A DNA stretch of 64,000 bases from Burkholderiales bacterium. GTDB lineage: Bacteria > Pseudomonadota > Gammaproteobacteria > Burkholderiales > Burkholderiaceae_C. The stretch is taken from contig JACPUE010000010.1 in the NCBI GenBank assembly GCA_016192425.1, positions 1-64,000 of the forward strand, given 5' to 3'. Positions 51,220 to 60,882 of this stretch are shown here, in pieces; position 1 is the first letter of the stretch; the number at the start of each line of letters is the position of its first letter. Position numbers and translations under genes: made by a program. Under the pieces are notes generated by a model, which saw only the letters and a list, made by a program, of their open reading frames with translations, was not told the origin of the DNA and ran no database searches.

Positions 51220-51636
51220 TCAGGAAGGGTCGGTTGCAGGGGATGGGGCATAGCGCAGCCTCAGCCGCACATGGGCCGCGCAGGCGGCAAACAGAATCAG
51301 GCACAGCAGCAACTCGGCCAGCGCCAGCCAGTTGCCGGGTGGGCGGTCGCTCCAGCCGCGCACCACGGCTTCGGTGAAGTAGAGCCACACCATCAGGCTG
51401 ACCCAGCGGTAGGTGTACATGCGGTTGCGCAAGATGCCGGCCAGCGGAATGCACAGCGGCAGCGCCTTCAGCGCCAGCCACGAACCGCCCGGCCGCAGCG
51501 GCGCCAGCACCAGCTCCCAGGCCAGGCACAGCGCAATCAGGGCCAGCAGGGTGGCCGCGGCGGCGCGGCGGGTGGCGTCCACCCAGCGGGTGTAGTCCGG
51601 GGGCAAGGGAAGGGCGGGGGCGGCGGGCGGGTGCAT
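51220..51636 (-). CDS. DUF2069 membrane protein
   Basis: A 138-aa protein with four hydrophobic segments (~residues 25-45, 52-68, 75-92, 103-122), the layout of DUF2069 (YfbV-like in size but not sequence). YRWVSLMVWLYFTEAVVR is a conserved segment of the family. In-frame ATGs at 51636, 51648 and 51651 are possible. It overlaps or nearly touches the divergent YihY gene and lies 50 nt upstream of the FAD oxidase. Function unknown. Confidence 0.83.
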   Translation of the reverse strand: MHPPAAPALPLPPDYTRWVDATRRAAAATLLALIALCLAWELVLAPLRPGGSWLALKALPLCIPLAGILRNRMYTYRWVSLMVWLYFTEAVVRGWSDRPPGNWLALAELLLCLILFAACAAHVRLRLRYAPSPATDPS

Positions 51637-51658
51637 GGCGGATGGCATCATAGCGGCC

Positions 51659-52918
51659 ATGCCCTTTTCCCTACAGTCCGTGGTGCAGCGCCTGCAGGCC
51701 CTGCCCGATGAGCTTTCGCACTTTCCGTGGGCCACCACGGCCCATACGCTGCGCGAGCGCTTTCGTGAAGACCGCCTGGGCCTCACAGCCAGCAGCCTGA
51801 CCTTCACCACCATCCTGGCGCTGGTGCCTTTCGTGACGGTGGCGCTGGCCGTGTTCACCGCCTTTCCCATGTTTGCCAAGCTGCAGGACGTGCTGCAGCG
51901 CTGGCTGGTGGAAAGCCTGGTGCCTGACAACATTGCGCGCCAGGTGCTGGGCTACCTCACGCAGTTTTCCTCCAAGGCCAGCCGCCTGGGGCTGCTGGGC
52001 TTTTCCGTGCTGCTGGGCACGGCGCTGGCCTTGATATTGACCATCGACCGCACGCTCAACAACATCTGGCGCGTGCGCCGCCTGCGGCCGCTGGGCCAGC
52101 GCGTGCTGATCTATTGGGCCGCCATCACGCTGGGGCCGCTGCTGCTGGGGGCCAGCCTGGCGCTGACCTCGTATGCGCTGTCGGTCTCGAGCGGGCTGGT
52201 CGATGCGCTGCCCGGCGGAGTCCGCCTGCTGCTGGATTCGCTGGAGTTCCTGGTACTGGCACTGGGCATGGCGGCGCTGTACCACTTCGTGCCCAACACC
52301 CAGGTCAATTGGCGCCATGCCTGGGCGGGCGGCCTGTTTGTGGCCTTGTGCATGGAGCTGGCGAAAAAAGGGCTGGCGCTGTACGTGGCCAAGGTGCCCA
52401 CCTATTCGGCGGTGTACGGCACCTTTGCCACGCTGCCCATCCTGCTGGTGTGGATCTACGTGGCCTGGGTCATTGTGCTGCTGGGCGCCGTGGTGGCTGC
52501 CTACCTGCCCAGCTTGCTGGCGGGCGTGGCGCGGCGCTCGGGCCACCAGGGCTGGAACTTCGAGCTGGCCGTGGAGGTGCTGCAGCAGTTGCATGCAGCC
52601 CGCCAGACCAGCGCGCACGGCCTGCGCCTGGACGAACTGGCGCAGCGCCTGCGCGTGGACGCACTGCAACTGGAACCCGCACTGGATGCCCTGCTGGGCC
52701 TGGACTGGGTGGGCCGCCTGCAGGAAGAGGGCGAGGCCACGCCAGGCCAGGCCGAATCGCGCTACCTGCTGCTGGCCGACCCGCAGGCCACGCCGCTGGC
52801 GCCGCTGGTGCAGCGCCTGCTGCTGGAGCGCACGCCCAGCCTGGAGGGGCTGTGGGGCGGGGCAGGGCTTGAGGGCCTGCACTTGGCAGTATTGCTAACA
52901 ACCGTTCACGGGCACTGA
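51659..52918 (+). CDS. YihY/BrkB family inner-membrane protein
   Basis: A 419-aa protein. The N-terminal ~290 residues form the six-helix YihY domain (GLTASSLTFTTILALVPFVTVAL, TIDRTLNNIWRVRR, FVPNTQVNWRHAWAGGLFVALCMELAKKG). A C-terminal cytoplasmic winged-helix-like region (~310-400) follows, found in the longer members. The family was once called RNase BN in error. ATG 51659 fits best; an in-frame ATG at 51635 would overlap the divergent gene. Confidence 0.9.
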   Translation: MPFSLQSVVQRLQALPDELSHFPWATTAHTLRERFREDRLGLTASSLTFTTILALVPFVTVALAVFTAFPMFAKLQDVLQRWLVESLVPDNIARQVLGYLTQFSSKASRLGLLGFSVLLGTALALILTIDRTLNNIWRVRRLRPLGQRVLIYWAAITLGPLLLGASLALTSYALSVSSGLVDALPGGVRLLLDSLEFLVLALGMAALYHFVPNTQVNWRHAWAGGLFVALCMELAKKGLALYVAKVPTYSAVYGTFATLPILLVWIYVAWVIVLLGAVVAAYLPSLLAGVARRSGHQGWNFELAVEVLQQLHAARQTSAHGLRLDELAQRLRVDALQLEPALDALLGLDWVGRLQEEGEATPGQAESRYLLLADPQATPLAPLVQRLLLERTPSLEGLWGGAGLEGLHLAVLLTTVHGH

Positions 52919-52968
52919 CAGGGCTGTTTTCCATTCAGTGCGCTTGACGTGTCCTGGGACCATGTTAT

Positions 52969-52996
52969 TTAATAGACAGATCAGTCGGTCTATTAA
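52969..52996 (+). promoter_or_regulatory. TetR-type operator upstream of the TetR gene
   Basis: Perfect 9-bp inverted repeat TTAATAGAC (52969-52977) / GTCTATTAA (52988-52996), 10-nt spacer, ending 9 nt before the tetR-type ATG. Length and position fit an autoregulatory TetR operator that would also control the coupled DUF418 gene. Confidence 0.8.
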
Positions 52997-53005
52997 TTTC
53001 CTGCC

Positions 53006-53605
53006 ATGCGGCCAGTGAACCCCGAGCGCCACGAGGCGCGCAGAAGACACATTCTCGAATCCGCCATCGCATGCTTCATGCGCAAAGGATTTCATGCAAC
53101 ACGCACGGCAGAAATCTGTGCTGAGGCGGGTATGAGTCCAGGCAACCTGTTCCATTACTTTCCAAGCAAGGAGGCAATCGTCATCGCCATCGTGGAAGAG
53201 GATCAGCGTGAAACCGCGCAGTGGTTCGCCCATGCGGTGCAGGCGGCCGACCTGCACGCAGCCTTGTTGGATTTGGTGAGCACCAGCCTGCGGATGCTGT
53301 CAGACCCTGTTTACACGCGCATTGGGCTGGAGGTGGTGGCCGAGGCTGCGCGCAATCCTGTGGTTGCGCAATGCGTAGCACGAAACGAGGCGGACAAAAG
53401 GGCCCAACTCATTTATCTGTTGGAACAGGCCGAACAGCGTCAACAACTGCTATTGCGGATGCCTGCGGCGCAGGCTGCAGACGGGATCTTGCTGGTGCTC
53501 GACGGGGCATTTGGCCGCGCCATCGCTGATGGGGACTTCAAGGCCGAGCGGTATGAGCCCCTGGTCTTGCGGGCACTGGACGTGATCTTGGAGGGGCGCT
53601 CATGA
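53006..53605 (+). CDS. TetR-family transcriptional repressor
   Basis: A 199-aa repressor. The N-terminal HTH (~residues 10-58; RRRHILESAIACFMRKGFHATRTAEICAEAGMSPGNLFHYFPSKEAIV) is complete; the C-terminal ligand-binding domain is helical with no recognised ligand. A perfect operator lies directly upstream. It is coupled by ATGA to the DUF418 membrane protein gene, which it probably represses. Confidence 0.92.
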   Translation: MRPVNPERHEARRRHILESAIACFMRKGFHATRTAEICAEAGMSPGNLFHYFPSKEAIVIAIVEEDQRETAQWFAHAVQAADLHAALLDLVSTSLRMLSDPVYTRIGLEVVAEAARNPVVAQCVARNEADKRAQLIYLLEQAEQRQQLLLRMPAAQAADGILLVLDGAFGRAIADGDFKAERYEPLVLRALDVILEGRS

Positions 53606-54843
53606 GAGAAATGGGCTCTGCAGCGTCAGTCGGAAACCCCCACATATCGGGCACCGTGCCCCACCAGCATCGGCGCGAAAATGCAGTCGATGCCTTGCGC
53701 GGCTTTGCCTTGCTGGGGATCCTGGTTGTGAATGCGGGGGCGTTTTCCTCCACGTACTACGGCTCAGGCCTGAGCGACCCTTTCCATGCACAGGCGCTGG
53801 ATCGCATGGTCCGGGCGCTGGTGACAATGGGTTTCGAGACCAAGTTCTACTTGCTGTTCTCGTTCTTGTTCGGCTACAGCTTCGTGCTGCAGATGGATTC
53901 GGCCGAGCGCGCAGGCGCTGCGTTTGTTCCCCGTTTTGTGCGCAGGCTGGTGGGCCTGGCATTGCTCGGGCTGGCCCATGGCTGGCTGCTGTTTGCTGGC
54001 GACATCTTGTTGACCTATGCCATGCTGGGCGCCGCGCTGCTGCTGTTGCGCGGTTTGCCGCCGCGTGGCGCACTGCTGTTGGCGGGTGGGTTGGTGGTGG
54101 GCACCGCAGGGGGATGGGCTGCATTGGCGTGGCTGGAAAGCATGGCGCCCACACCTTGGGATGTCGCCACGATCCACGCGCAGGCACAGCAGGCAGCGCA
54201 GGCCTATCGCCATAGTGCGCTGGAGACCATCGCACAACGCGGCAGAGACATGGCGCAAGGCATGTGGTTTGTGCTGGTGTTCATTCAGGCGCCATGTGCG
54301 CTGGCGATGTTCCTTGTGGGCATGGTGGTGGCGCGCGAAGCAGCCATTGCACGCTGGATGGCGCGGCCTCGGCATCTCCAGCGGGCCATGGCCTGGTGCA
54401 TTCCTGCCGGACTGGCTGGAGGTGTTTGCATGGCTTGGGCGCAGGGCGGCGGCGCGGCCATGCCTCTGCACGTGGGAATGGCCTCCATGGCACTGAACCT
54501 GTTGATGGCACCAGTGCTGGCTGCAGGCTACCTGGCCTCCATGTTGTGGGTCTTCCTCCAGCCTTGGGGCCGCATCGGGCTTGCGCTTCTGGCCCCCGCT
54601 GGCCGCATGGCGCTGAGCAACTATCTTTTGCAGTCGCTGGTGGGGGCCTTGGTGTTCACTGCCTACGGCGCCAAGTTGGTGGGGCAGGTGCCGCCTGCGG
54701 TCGTGCTGTCGGGGTGCGTGGCGCTCTATGCTGCCCAACTGGCATGGAGCCGTTGGTGGTTGTCGGCCCATGCGTACGGCCCCGCCGAATGGTTGCTGCG
54801 GGCCATTACGCTGTGGCACTGGCCCGCCTGGCGGGGGCGTTGA
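53602..54843 (+). CDS. DUF418 (YeiB-like) membrane protein
   Basis: A 413-aa polytopic protein. The N-terminal motif ENAVDALRGFALLGILVVNAGAF and the C-terminal DUF418 domain (GRIGLALLAPAGRMALSNYLLQSLVGALVF) are diagnostic. About ten membrane segments. Members are thought to be transporters or acyltransferase-like but lack a proven role. Translationally coupled to the TetR gene; likely induced by the ligand of that repressor. Confidence 0.88.
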   Translation: MREMGSAASVGNPHISGTVPHQHRRENAVDALRGFALLGILVVNAGAFSSTYYGSGLSDPFHAQALDRMVRALVTMGFETKFYLLFSFLFGYSFVLQMDSAERAGAAFVPRFVRRLVGLALLGLAHGWLLFAGDILLTYAMLGAALLLLRGLPPRGALLLAGGLVVGTAGGWAALAWLESMAPTPWDVATIHAQAQQAAQAYRHSALETIAQRGRDMAQGMWFVLVFIQAPCALAMFLVGMVVAREAAIARWMARPRHLQRAMAWCIPAGLAGGVCMAWAQGGGAAMPLHVGMASMALNLLMAPVLAAGYLASMLWVFLQPWGRIGLALLAPAGRMALSNYLLQSLVGALVFTAYGAKLVGQVPPAVVLSGCVALYAAQLAWSRWWLSAHAYGPAEWLLRAITLWHWPAWRGR

Positions 54844-54864
54844 GCTGGTAGACCGTGCCTTTTC

Positions 54865-55683
54865 TTACCTGGCCAGAAAGTCCCGCAGCGCCAGCAGTGT
54901 CTCCTCGGGTGCTTCGGTCATCTGGTGGTGGCCCACGGGCAGGTGCACCACCTGCACCTGCTTGCCGCTTTCGCGCGCCTTGGCGATCAGGCCCTGCGCG
55001 GCCTTCGGGCTCGTCATCTGGTCCTGCGCGCCCAGGGCGAACAGCACGGGGCAGGTGATGCGCGCGATGGCGTCTTCGCCGCCCGCGTAGCTGTCGCAGG
55101 CCACGAAGCCGCGGTGGAACAGGTTCACCTCGCGGTTGCTGCGCAGCACGCGGCGGCCCAGCGCCATGCTGGCGCCAAACACCCAGGTGCCGGGGCCCAG
55201 GGCGGTGGGCGGGGCGCACAGGGTGCTGCGCGAGAACACGTTGACCATGCGCAGCGCCTTCTCGGGCTCGTTCAGCGAGGCCTCGATGAGCGCGGGCGAA
55301 ACCTTCATGGGGAAGGCCGTGCCCACCAGCACGAGGTGGCTGGCGCGCTCCTGCAGGCGCGCGGCGGCCTCCAGCGCGATCAGCGAGCCCCAGCTGTGGC
55401 CCACCAGCGCGGCGCGCGGCGCGCCCACGGCGTCGAGCAGGGCGATGATGAAGTCCGCCGCCTCTTCCACCGAGGCGGGCGCCGGGCCGGCGCTCTTGCA
55501 GTGGCCGGGTAGGTCCACCGCCAGCACGTTCCAGCCGTGGTGGGCGAGGTAGCGGCTCTGCATGGCCCAGACGCTGTGGTCGTTGAGCACGCCGTGCACC
55601 ATCACCACGGTGGGCTGCGCCGGGTTGAAGGGCTTGCCGCCGGTGTAGCAAAAGGTCTTGTGGCCGTTGACTTGCAGTTCCAT
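54865..55683 (-). CDS. Alpha/beta-fold hydrolase
   Basis: A 272-aa hydrolase. It has HGVLNDHSVW (oxyanion-hole HG), nucleophile elbow GHSWGS (Ser ~96), an acid in LFALGAQDQMTSPKAA and catalytic His in PVGHHQMTEAPEE. It is 3 nt downstream of the sulfhydrylase gene on the same strand, so co-transcribed. Homologues next to O-acylhomoserine sulfhydrylases are common but the substrate is unknown. Confidence 0.88.
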   Translation of the reverse strand: MELQVNGHKTFCYTGGKPFNPAQPTVVMVHGVLNDHSVWAMQSRYLAHHGWNVLAVDLPGHCKSAGPAPASVEEAADFIIALLDAVGAPRAALVGHSWGSLIALEAAARLQERASHLVLVGTAFPMKVSPALIEASLNEPEKALRMVNVFSRSTLCAPPTALGPGTWVFGASMALGRRVLRSNREVNLFHRGFVACDSYAGGEDAIARITCPVLFALGAQDQMTSPKAAQGLIAKARESGKQVQVVHLPVGHHQMTEAPEETLLALRDFLAR

Positions 55684-55686
55684 GGC

Positions 55687-56988
55687 TCAGGCTCCTGCCT
55701 TTTCCGCGGCCTTGAGGGCGCGCTTGAGGTCGTCGATGAGGTCGTCCGGGTCTTCCAGGCCAATGGACAGGCGGATCGTGCCCTGCGTGATGCCCGCACC
55801 CGCGAGCGCGTCGTCGGACAGGCGGAAGTGCGTGGTGCTGGCGGGGTGGATCACCAGGCTGCGGCAGTCGCCCACGTTGGCCAGGTGGCTGAAGATCTTG
55901 AGCGCTTCGATGAACTTCTTGCCCTGTTCGCGCGTGCCCTTGAGGTCGAAGCTGAACACCGAGGCCACGCCGCGCGGCAGCAATTTTTGCGCAAGCTGGT
56001 GGCTGGGGTGCGATTCGAGCAGCGGGTGGCCCACGCGCTCGACGAAGGGCTGGCTGGCCAGGAATTGCACGACCTTCTCGGTGTTGCGCATGTGCTGCTG
56101 CATGCGCAGCGGCAGCGTCTCGATGCCCTGCAAGATGAGCCAGGCGGTGTGCGGGCTCATGCAGGCGCCGAAGTCGCGCAGGCCCTCGCGCCGGGCGCGC
56201 AGCAGGAAGGCGCCCACGGTCGATTCCTCGCTGAACACCATGCCGTGAAAGCCGTCGTAGGGTTGCGTCATCTCGGGGAAGCGCCCCGAGCCTTCCCAGT
56301 CGAACTGGCCGCTGTCCACCACCACGCCACCGATGACGGTGCCATGGCCGCTGAGGAACTTGGTGGCCGAGTGGTACACCAGGTCGGCGCCATGCTCGAA
56401 GGGCTTCATGAGCCAGGGCGTGGTGAAGGTGGAGTCCACCAGCAGCGGAATGCCGTGCTCGTGTGCGATGGCGCTGACGGTGGGGATGTCGAGCACGTCC
56501 AGGCCCGGGTTGCCCACGGTCTCGCCGAAGAACAGCTTGGTATTGGGGCGGATGGCGGCGCGCCAGGCGTCGATATCGCCAGGCTTGACGAAGGTGGTCT
56601 CGATGCCGAAGCGGCGCAGCGTGTAGTGCAGCAGGTTCTGCGAGCCGCCGTACAGCGCGGTGCTGGCCACGATGTGCGAGCCCGCGCCCATCAGCGTGCA
56701 GATCGCCAGGTGCAGCGCGGCCTGGCCGCTGGCCACCGCGATGGCGCCCGCACCGCCTTCGAGCGCGGCCATGCGCTGCTCCAGCACGGCGTTGGTCGGG
56801 TTGCTGATGCGCGAATACACATGGCCGCCGCGCTCCATGTTGAACAGCGCGGCCGCGTGGTCGCTCGATTCGAACACGAACGAGGTCGTCAGGTGGATGG
56901 GCACGGCGCGCGCGCCCGTGGCGGGGTCGGGGGTGGCGCCTGCGTGCAGGGCCAGGGTGTCGAAGCCGGGGTCGGCGTAACCAGGCAT
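55687..56988 (-). CDS. metY: O-acetyl/O-succinylhomoserine sulfhydrylase
   Basis: A 433-aa PLP enzyme of the Cys/Met metabolism family that makes homocysteine (or methionine precursors) from O-acylhomoserine and sulfide. Visible are the N-terminal [54 protein letters not shown], and PLP Lys in [12 protein letters not shown]. The length and start fit O-acetylhomoserine sulfhydrylase (MetY) better than MetB or MetZ, but acyl specificity cannot be read from sequence. It shares a transcript with the hydrolase gene. Confidence 0.9.
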   Translation of the reverse strand: MPGYADPGFDTLALHAGATPDPATGARAVPIHLTTSFVFESSDHAAALFNMERGGHVYSRISNPTNAVLEQRMAALEGGAGAIAVASGQAALHLAICTLMGAGSHIVASTALYGGSQNLLHYTLRRFGIETTFVKPGDIDAWRAAIRPNTKLFFGETVGNPGLDVLDIPTVSAIAHEHGIPLLVDSTFTTPWLMKPFEHGADLVYHSATKFLSGHGTVIGGVVVDSGQFDWEGSGRFPEMTQPYDGFHGMVFSEESTVGAFLLRARREGLRDFGACMSPHTAWLILQGIETLPLRMQQHMRNTEKVVQFLASQPFVERVGHPLLESHPSHQLAQKLLPRGVASVFSFDLKGTREQGKKFIEALKIFSHLANVGDCRSLVIHPASTTHFRLSDDALAGAGITQGTIRLSIGLEDPDDLIDDLKRALKAAEKAGA

Positions 56989-57116
56989 GGGTTTGTCTCC
57001 AGAAAAGGGCCGGGCAGCTACTGATGGCTGCGCATTTGTGGGCTATATTTGACCACTCAACGTACCGCGATTCTGGCGCCCGCGTGACGCGGCGCCCTTC
57101 ACGAAGGCAGCACCCC

Positions 57117-57566
57117 ATGAAAGTCAGCGACATTCTGCGCGTCAAGGGCAACACCCTTTTCACCGTCCACCCCGACGAACCCCTGGCGCGCGCCGCCGAG
57201 GCCATGGCCGAGAAGGACATCGGCTCGCTCGTGGTCATGGAACTGGGCGATCTGGTGGGCATGCTCACCTTCCGCGAGGTGATCCAGGCCGTGGTCAAGA
57301 ACGGCGGCAGCGTGGGCACCCTGCTGGTGCGCACCGCCATGGACGACCACCCGCTCACCTGCACCATGGAAACCGACATGGACGAGGTGCGCCGCATGAT
57401 GCTGGACCGCCATGCGCGCTATATGCCGGTGATGGACAAGCGCATGCTCATGGGCGTGATCAGTTTCTACGACGTGGCCAAGGCTGTGGTGGACAGCCAG
57501 AACTTCGAGAACAAGATGCTCAAGGCCTATATCCGCGATTGGCCGGAGGAAAAGACAACCCCCTGA
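57117..57566 (+). CDS. CBS-domain pair protein
   Basis: A 149-aa cytoplasmic protein made of two CBS motifs (~residues 12-60, VHPDEPLARAAEAMAEKDIGSLVVMELGDLVGMLTFREV; ~75-130, CTMETDMDEVRRMMLDRHARYMPVMDKRMLMGVISFYDV). Such stand-alone pairs bind adenine nucleotides and sense energy state; the partner is unknown. ATG 57117 gives MKVSDILRVKG. Its stop is at the edge of a family B repeat, followed by aroC. Confidence 0.9.
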   Translation: MKVSDILRVKGNTLFTVHPDEPLARAAEAMAEKDIGSLVVMELGDLVGMLTFREVIQAVVKNGGSVGTLLVRTAMDDHPLTCTMETDMDEVRRMMLDRHARYMPVMDKRMLMGVISFYDVAKAVVDSQNFENKMLKAYIRDWPEEKTTP

Positions 57567-57685
57567 GCGGCTGCGCCGCTTCCCCCTTCTCTTGCAGCGC
57601 TGCGCGTTGCGGAAGGGGGACGACGCCAGCGCGGCGGGGCGGCCCTTGCGCGGCGTCTGCTGGCCTGGGCCGTGCGGGTGCATGC
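57560..57685 (+). repeat. GC-rich dispersed repeat, family B (copy 4)
   Basis: CTTCCCCCTTCTC...GGAAGGGGGACGACGCC hairpin followed by the core GGGGCGGCCCTTGCGCGG. It begins at the CBS-gene stop and fills the gap before aroC. Confidence 0.75.
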
Positions 57686-57737
57686 GCCTGAGGCTGTTTT
57701 CTCATGCAGCGTTGGGCGTCTGGGATAATCCGGCGCC

Positions 57738-58835
57738 ATGAGCGGCAACACCTTTGGCACCCTTTTCTGCGTCACCAACTTTGGTGAATCCCATGGCCCG
57801 GCCATTGGCTGCGTGATCGACGGCTGCCCGCCCGGCATGGCGCTGTCGGAGGCCGACATCCAGGCCGACCTGGATCGCCGCCGTCCCGGCACCAGCCGCC
57901 ATGTCACGCAGCGCAATGAGCCCGACGCGGTCGAGATCCTCTCGGGCGTGTACGAGGGCCGCACCACCGGCACGCCGATCGGGCTGTTGATCCGCAATAC
58001 CGACCAGCGCAGCAAGGACTACGGCGACATCCTGCGCACCTTCCGCCCCGGCCATGCCGACTACACCTACTGGCACAAGTACGGCCTGCGCGACCCGCGC
58101 GGCGGCGGCCGCTCCTCAGCGCGCCTGACGGCGCCCACCGTGGCCGCTGGGGCCGTGGCCAAAAAATGGCTGGCCGAGAAGTTCGGCACCCGCTTTCGTG
58201 CCTGCATGACGCAACTGGGCGAACTCGACATCCCGTTCGAGAGCTGGGACCATGTGCCGCACAACCCCTTCTTCGCCCCGGTGGCCGACGTGCAGCGCTA
58301 CGAGGACTACATGGATGCACTGCGCAAGGCGCATGACTCCTGCGGCGCGCGCATCCGCGTGCAGGCCACGGGCGTACCCGTGGGCCTGGGCGAGCCGCTG
58401 TTCGACAAGCTCGATGCCGATATTGCTTACGCCATGATGGGGCTCAACGCCGTCAAGGGCGTGGAGATCGGCGCGGGCTTTGCCAGTGTGGCCCAGCGCG
58501 GCACCACGCATGGCGATTCGCTCACTCCCCAGGGCTTTGCCAACAACAACGCAGGCGGTGTGCTCGGCGGCATCAGCACGGGGCAGGACATCGAGGTGAG
58601 CATTGCCATCAAGCCCACCAGTTCCATCCTGAGCCCGCGCGAATCCATCGACATCCACGGCCAGAGCACCGAGGTGGTCACCAAGGGCCGCCACGACCCT
58701 TGCGTGGGCATCCGCGCCGCTCCCATCGCCGAGGCGCTGCTGGCGCTAGTGCTCATGGACCATGCGCTGCGCCACCGCGCGCAGTGTGGCGACGTGGTGC
58801 AGCCGGTGCCGCCCATTCCGGGCGCGCTGGCGTAA
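57738..58835 (+). CDS. aroC: Chorismate synthase
   Basis: A 365-aa enzyme that converts EPSP to chorismate with reduced FMN, the last common step of aromatic amino acid synthesis. Signature motifs are [58 protein letters not shown] and [17 protein letters not shown]. Full length. It lies after a family B repeat and is convergent with nrdR across a family A repeat. Confidence 0.97.
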   Translation: MSGNTFGTLFCVTNFGESHGPAIGCVIDGCPPGMALSEADIQADLDRRRPGTSRHVTQRNEPDAVEILSGVYEGRTTGTPIGLLIRNTDQRSKDYGDILRTFRPGHADYTYWHKYGLRDPRGGGRSSARLTAPTVAAGAVAKKWLAEKFGTRFRACMTQLGELDIPFESWDHVPHNPFFAPVADVQRYEDYMDALRKAHDSCGARIRVQATGVPVGLGEPLFDKLDADIAYAMMGLNAVKGVEIGAGFASVAQRGTTHGDSLTPQGFANNNAGGVLGGISTGQDIEVSIAIKPTSSILSPRESIDIHGQSTEVVTKGRHDPCVGIRAAPIAEALLALVLMDHALRHRAQCGDVVQPVPPIPGALA

Positions 58836-58852
58836 CGCACCTGCGGCGTGCA

Positions 58853-58902
58853 GGCCAGCGTCCGTCCATAAAGCGTAAGCAGCTATAAAAATAATAGCTA
58901 AC
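58853..58902 (+). repeat. Dispersed palindromic repeat, family A (copy 7, partial core)
   Basis: GTCCGTCCATAAAGCG keeps only the right half of the core, followed by a good arm AGCTATAAAAATAATAGCT. It is between convergent aroC and nrdR and may act as a bidirectional terminator. Confidence 0.65.
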
Positions 58903-58929
58903 GAACGCGGTGGGCCTGTCTGCCCAGGT

Positions 58930-59379
58930 TCACTGGCGCACTTCGTCCACCAGGGTCTTGAACTCGTCGATGTCCTCGAAGCTGCGGTACACGCTGGCGT
59001 AGCGGATGTAGGCCACCTTGTCGAGTTTCTTGAGTTCGCGCATCACCAGCTCGCCGATGCGGCTCGACGGGATTTCACGCTGGCCGAGGTTGAGGAGCTT
59101 TTCCTCGATGCGCTCGATGGCCGAGTCCACCTGCGCCGTGCTCACCGGGCGCTTGCGCAGCGCAATGCTGAACGAGCCCATGAGCTTGGCGCGCGAGTAT
59201 TCGGTGCGTCGGCCGTCTTTCTTGACCACGCTGGGGAAGTTGACCTCGGGGCGCTCGTAAGTGGTAAAGCGCTTTTCACACGAGGCGCAGCGCCGCCTGC
59301 GCCGGATGAAGTCCCCGTCCTCGGACACCCGGGTCTCGACGACCTGTGTCTCGGGATGGCTGCAGAACGGGCACTTCAT
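58930..59379 (-). CDS. nrdR: Transcriptional repressor NrdR
   Basis: A 149-aa zinc-ribbon/ATP-cone regulator of ribonucleotide reductase genes. The zinc ribbon is [17 protein letters not shown]...[14 protein letters not shown]; the ATP-cone (~residues 49-139) has [15 protein letters not shown]. It lies 18 nt downstream of glyA on the same strand, a common arrangement in proteobacteria. Confidence 0.97.
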   Translation of the reverse strand: MKCPFCSHPETQVVETRVSEDGDFIRRRRRCASCEKRFTTYERPEVNFPSVVKKDGRRTEYSRAKLMGSFSIALRKRPVSTAQVDSAIERIEEKLLNLGQREIPSSRIGELVMRELKKLDKVAYIRYASVYRSFEDIDEFKTLVDEVRQ

Positions 59380-59397
59380 GGGGCGCGGCGCCGGGGC

Positions 59398-60642
59398 TCA
59401 GCGGTAGACCGGGAAGCGGCTGGTCAGGGCATTGACCTTGGCGCGCACGGCGGCGATGTTGGCCTCGTCGCGCGGGTTGTCCAGCACGTCGGCGATCAGG
59501 TGGGCCGTGGCGCGGGCCTCTTCGTCCTTGAAGCCGCGCGTGGTCATGGCGGGCGTACCCACGCGCACGCCGCTGGTCACCATGGGCTTTTCAGGGTCGT
59601 TGGGGATGGCGTTCTTGTTGATCGTCATGTGGGCTGCGCCCAGCACCGCCTCGGCTTCCTTGCCGGTGATGCCCTTGGCGCGCAGATCCACCAGCATGAC
59701 GTGGCTTTGCGTGCCTCCGCTGACGATGCGCAGGCCGCGCTGGGTCAGTGTTTCGGCCACGATGCGGGCGTTGGTGATGACCTGCTGCTGGTACAGCTTG
59801 AATTCGGGCGACAGCGCTTCCTTGAAGGCCACGGCCTTGGCCGCGATCACATGCATCAGCGGGCCGCCCTGCAGGCCGGGGAAGATGGCGCTGTTGATGG
59901 CCTTTTCATGCTCGGCCTTCATCAGGATGATGCCGCCGCGCGGGCCGCGCAGGCTCTTGTGCGTGGTTGATGTGACCACGTCAGCGTGGGGCACGGGGTT
60001 GGGGTACACGCCCGCGGCGATCAGGCCCGCGTAGTGGGCCATGTCCACCATGAAGATGGCGCCGATTTCCTTCGCGATCTTGGCAAAGCGGGCAAAGTCG
60101 ATGTGCAGGCTGTAGGCCGAGGCGCCCGCCACGATGAGCTTGGGCTTGTGCTCACGGGCCTTGGCTTCCATGGCGTCGTAGTCGATTTCTTCCTTGGCGT
60201 TGAGGCCGTAGGACACCACGTTGAACCACTTGCCGCTCATGTTGAGTGCCATGCCGTGCGTCAGGTGGCCGCCTTCGGCCAGGCTCATGCCCATGATGGT
60301 GTCGCCGGGCTTGAGGAAGGCCAGGAACACGGCCTCGTTGGCGGAGGCGCCGCAGTGCGGCTGCACGTTGGCGGCGTCGGCGCCGAAGATCTGCTTGACG
60401 CGGTCGATGGCCAGTTGCTCGGCCACGTCCACATATTCGCAGCCGCCGTAGTAGCGCTTGCCGGGGTAGCCCTCGGCGTATTTGTTGGTCAGCTGCGTGC
60501 CCTGGGCCCACATGACGGCGGGCGAGGCGTAGTTCTCGCTGGCGATGAGTTCGATGTGCTCTTCCTGGCGCTTGTTTTCGGCCTGGATGGCGGCAAAAAG
60601 TTCGGGGTCGGTCTGTTCGACGAGGATGTTGCGGTTGTACAT
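59398..60642 (-). CDS. glyA: Serine hydroxymethyltransferase
   Basis: A 414-aa PLP enzyme interconverting serine and glycine and charging tetrahydrofolate. Motifs are [51 protein letters not shown] and the PLP Lys in [14 protein letters not shown]. Full length. It forms a probable operon with nrdR and has a 240-nt upstream region with no other gene. Confidence 0.98.
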   Translation of the reverse strand: MYNRNILVEQTDPELFAAIQAENKRQEEHIELIASENYASPAVMWAQGTQLTNKYAEGYPGKRYYGGCEYVDVAEQLAIDRVKQIFGADAANVQPHCGASANEAVFLAFLKPGDTIMGMSLAEGGHLTHGMALNMSGKWFNVVSYGLNAKEEIDYDAMEAKAREHKPKLIVAGASAYSLHIDFARFAKIAKEIGAIFMVDMAHYAGLIAAGVYPNPVPHADVVTSTTHKSLRGPRGGIILMKAEHEKAINSAIFPGLQGGPLMHVIAAKAVAFKEALSPEFKLYQQQVITNARIVAETLTQRGLRIVSGGTQSHVMLVDLRAKGITGKEAEAVLGAAHMTINKNAIPNDPEKPMVTSGVRVGTPAMTTRGFKDEEARATAHLIADVLDNPRDEANIAAVRAKVNALTSRFPVYR

Positions 60643-60882
60643 GGCAGTCCTTTGAATTGGAATCCCTTGAGTGCAAGGGCTGCCCAGGCGAACGGCTCAA
60701 ACGCGCCGGAGCGGTTGCCCGGGCGGTACGCTTCCCAGTGGTTGGCAGGAGGGCCACTTGCGTGTTCTCACTGCTGGATTTCCACGTCAGCGGCAGACCC
60801 TGTAGGAGCCTGCGCCTATCGCCAGTCGCGTACCTTGCGAGTGTAACCCGAGAGCCTTCTGCGGGCGGCCCGGACGGGTGGG
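60643..60882 (-). other. Long untranslated region upstream of glyA
   Basis: 240 nt between the transglycosylase stop and the glyA start. Read toward glyA it has several GC-rich pairing possibilities and ends in AAAGGACTGCC before ATG. It must hold the glyA promoter and could hold a structured leader. No known riboswitch consensus (glycine, SAM, SAH, THF) was recognised by eye. Confidence 0.35.
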
